A stretch of DNA of 8,750 bases from Roseobacter sp. Its GTDB lineage: Bacteria; Pseudomonadota; Alphaproteobacteria; Rhodobacterales; Rhodobacteraceae. Below, piece after piece: positions 7,687 to 8,750 of the stretch (its first letter is position 1; the number at the start of each line of letters is the position of its first letter). The DNA lies in contig JAGXHB010000052.1 of NCBI GenBank assembly GCA_024636425.1, forward strand, positions 1-8,750, written 5' to 3'. The notes under the pieces were generated by a model. The model saw only the letters and a list, made by a program, of their open reading frames with translations, had not been told where the DNA came from and searched no databases. The translations under genes and the position numbers were made by a program.

Positions 7687-8556
7687 ATGACATACCTACG
7701 CTTTTTCGCGATGATCGCCACATCCACGGTGGTGATGTTCATCCTGATGTATCTCAACACCTATCTGCTGAGCCATATCTTCTGGTCCGAAACACGCGCC
7801 TATATGGCCGTGCTGATGGGGGCCACAATGGCGATCATCATGCTGGGCTTCATGCTGTCGATGTACTCCAGCAAGGCGATCAACGCTGCCATCTTTATTG
7901 GGGGCGCCGTGGTGTTTGCCGGATCCCTCTGGCTGGTCCGGAGCCAGGCGACCGTTGGCGATACCAGCTACATGAGGGCAATGATCCCGCACCATTCGAT
8001 CGCGATCATGACATCGAGCCGCGCCAACATTTCTGACCCGCGGGTGCGCAAACTGGCCGACGAGATCATCTTTGCCCAGGACAAGGAAATCGCCGAGATG
8101 CGGTATCTGGTGAATGACATCGACGCGAATGGTGACGCGGCTGATGAAGGCCCTGATGGTCCAGCCCGCATCGTCGATCTGAACGAGGCACTCTCATCCG
8201 CCGAAATCGCCATCCTCGATCTGGAGTTCCTGACCGGCGATGAGATCGCGCAGCTTTTCCCGGATGGGGCTATCTGCACCTTCAAGTATACGACGACCAG
8301 CAAACCTGTGCTTGCCACAGGACAGATCGACGGTGCTCCGGCGGCGCTGGCAAAGATCAGCGGCGACTTGGTGCGTCTTGGTTCAACCGACGCAACCGGC
8401 ACCTTGAGCGCCGAAGGGATGTCCGTGGCCCTCAGTGCGCCGGACGGGGCTGCGGCGCTGGAAAACAGCGGTGAAGTGCAGGACGCCAACCTCGTGCTCG
8501 AGCTCGATGCCGGCCTGCGGGCAGGCTATCGCGGTTTTTATGGCTGCGACGCCTGA
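7687..8556 (+). CDS. Membrane-anchored DUF305 protein with an unrecognised C-terminal domain
   Basis: A 289-residue protein in three parts. Residues 5-29, 38-60 and 66-84 look like transmembrane helices, the second Met-rich. Residues 92-145 match the core of DUF305, with YMRAMIPHHSIAIM at 95-108 (H102, H103, several Met) and the helix containing AQDKEIAEM; DUF305 proteins are often found in metal and copper loci and their His/Met pattern suggests metal binding. From about 165 to 289 is an extra domain I do not recognise: it opens with a helix, looks strand-rich afterwards, and has only two Cys (C197 and C287), which could pair. The start follows GGAGG with a 6-base gap. The gene lies 108 bp after cueR, so co-transcription with copA-cueR is possible but not shown; I saw no clear CueR promoter in the gap. 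The glutaredoxin-like gene follows after 22 bp. Copper function is inferred from context. Confidence 0.88.
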   Translation: MTYLRFFAMIATSTVVMFILMYLNTYLLSHIFWSETRAYMAVLMGATMAIIMLGFMLSMYSSKAINAAIFIGGAVVFAGSLWLVRSQATVGDTSYMRAMIPHHSIAIMTSSRANISDPRVRKLADEIIFAQDKEIAEMRYLVNDIDANGDAADEGPDGPARIVDLNEALSSAEIAILDLEFLTGDEIAQLFPDGAICTFKYTTTSKPVLATGQIDGAPAALAKISGDLVRLGSTDATGTLSAEGMSVALSAPDGAAALENSGEVQDANLVLELDAGLRAGYRGFYGCDA

Positions 8557-8578
8557 ACCCAAAAACGGAGGATATGAC

Positions 8579-8750
8579 ATGCCAAAAGACACAACCCAGA
8601 CAGCCAGGCTTTACCGGATGGTGATGCCCGACCACCTCTGCCCCTATGGACTCAAATCCAAGGACCTGCTGGAGCGCGAGGGTTTCGAGGTCGAGGATCA
8701 CCCTTTGACCACGCGTGAGGAAACCGACGCGTTCATGGAAGAGCACGGCG
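8579..8750 (+). CDS. Glutaredoxin-like protein, 3' end beyond window
   Basis: From the ATG at 8579 (after GGAGG with a 7-base gap) the frame is open for 57 codons to the window edge. The visible part has a short N-terminus, a first strand (RLYRMVMP) and the active site C21-P-Y-G at 21-24, then a Lys/Glu-rich helix and the strand FEVEDHPL, which is the thioredoxin-fold layout of glutaredoxins. The second active-site position is Gly rather than the Cys of classical CPYC, so the protein would be monothiol in type. The cis-Pro and glutathione-binding segments lie beyond the window, so the assignment rests on the first half only. It is 22 bp downstream of the DUF305 gene and very likely in the same operon. 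A role in thiol redox repair or glutathione-linked copper handling is inferred. Confidence 0.8.
   Translation, partial: MPKDTTQTARLYRMVMPDHLCPYGLKSKDLLEREGFEVEDHPLTTREETDAFMEEHG

Noticed and set aside
8574..8576. ATG at 8574 as the start of the last gene
   Set aside because: It is in a different frame from the glutaredoxin-like reading; the ATG at 8579 has GGAGG at a good distance and yields the CPYG motif.

Overview
The window reads as a copper-resistance locus from an alphaproteobacterium, most likely a member of the Rhodobacterales. The reasons are a GC-rich coding style, a CueR/HmrR-type regulator encoded directly behind a P1B copper ATPase, and the look of the DUF305 and glutaredoxin genes. 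This placement is inference; there is no rRNA or other phylogenetic marker. No mobile element, tRNA, CRISPR array or origin was seen.

Left part, minus strand (about 4166 down to 1): a tight five-gene operon for the cell envelope. In transcription order it encodes a small secreted His/Cys-containing protein of unknown family, a 73-residue lipoprotein, a TolC-family outer-membrane lipoprotein, a Tat-exported multicopper oxidase with a Met-rich C-terminal extension, and a secreted cupredoxin whose 3' end runs off the left edge. The lipoprotein and tolC genes overlap by one base (TGATG). A 9-bp perfect hairpin covers the oxidase stop codon.

Centre (about 4281-4629): a copZ-like copper chaperone on the minus strand and copA on the plus strand diverge from a compact control region. 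It holds two back-to-back CueR-type promoters, each with TTGACC, a 19-bp spacer and a TTCC...GGA dyad. A third, weaker CueR-like operator (4136-4166) lies in front of the envelope operon, so one regulator probably controls all three transcripts.

Right part, plus strand: copA (835 aa, two heavy-metal-binding domains) and cueR (140 aa, 19 bp downstream), then after 108 bp a three-helix membrane protein with a DUF305 motif and an unrecognised C-terminal domain, and finally the start of a glutaredoxin-like gene with a CPYG active site that runs off the right edge.

Working model: CueR senses cytoplasmic Cu(I). CopZ carries it and CopA pumps it to the periplasm. There the oxidase converts Cu(I) to less toxic Cu(II), while the cupredoxin, the His/Cys protein and perhaps the DUF305 protein bind copper. 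The TolC protein and small lipoprotein may provide an outer-membrane exit. No CusA/CusB-type RND pump is encoded in the window, so the TolC partner is an open question. No intergenic stretch exceeds 300 bases; the longest are 172 bp (4109-4280) and 138 bp (4491-4628).
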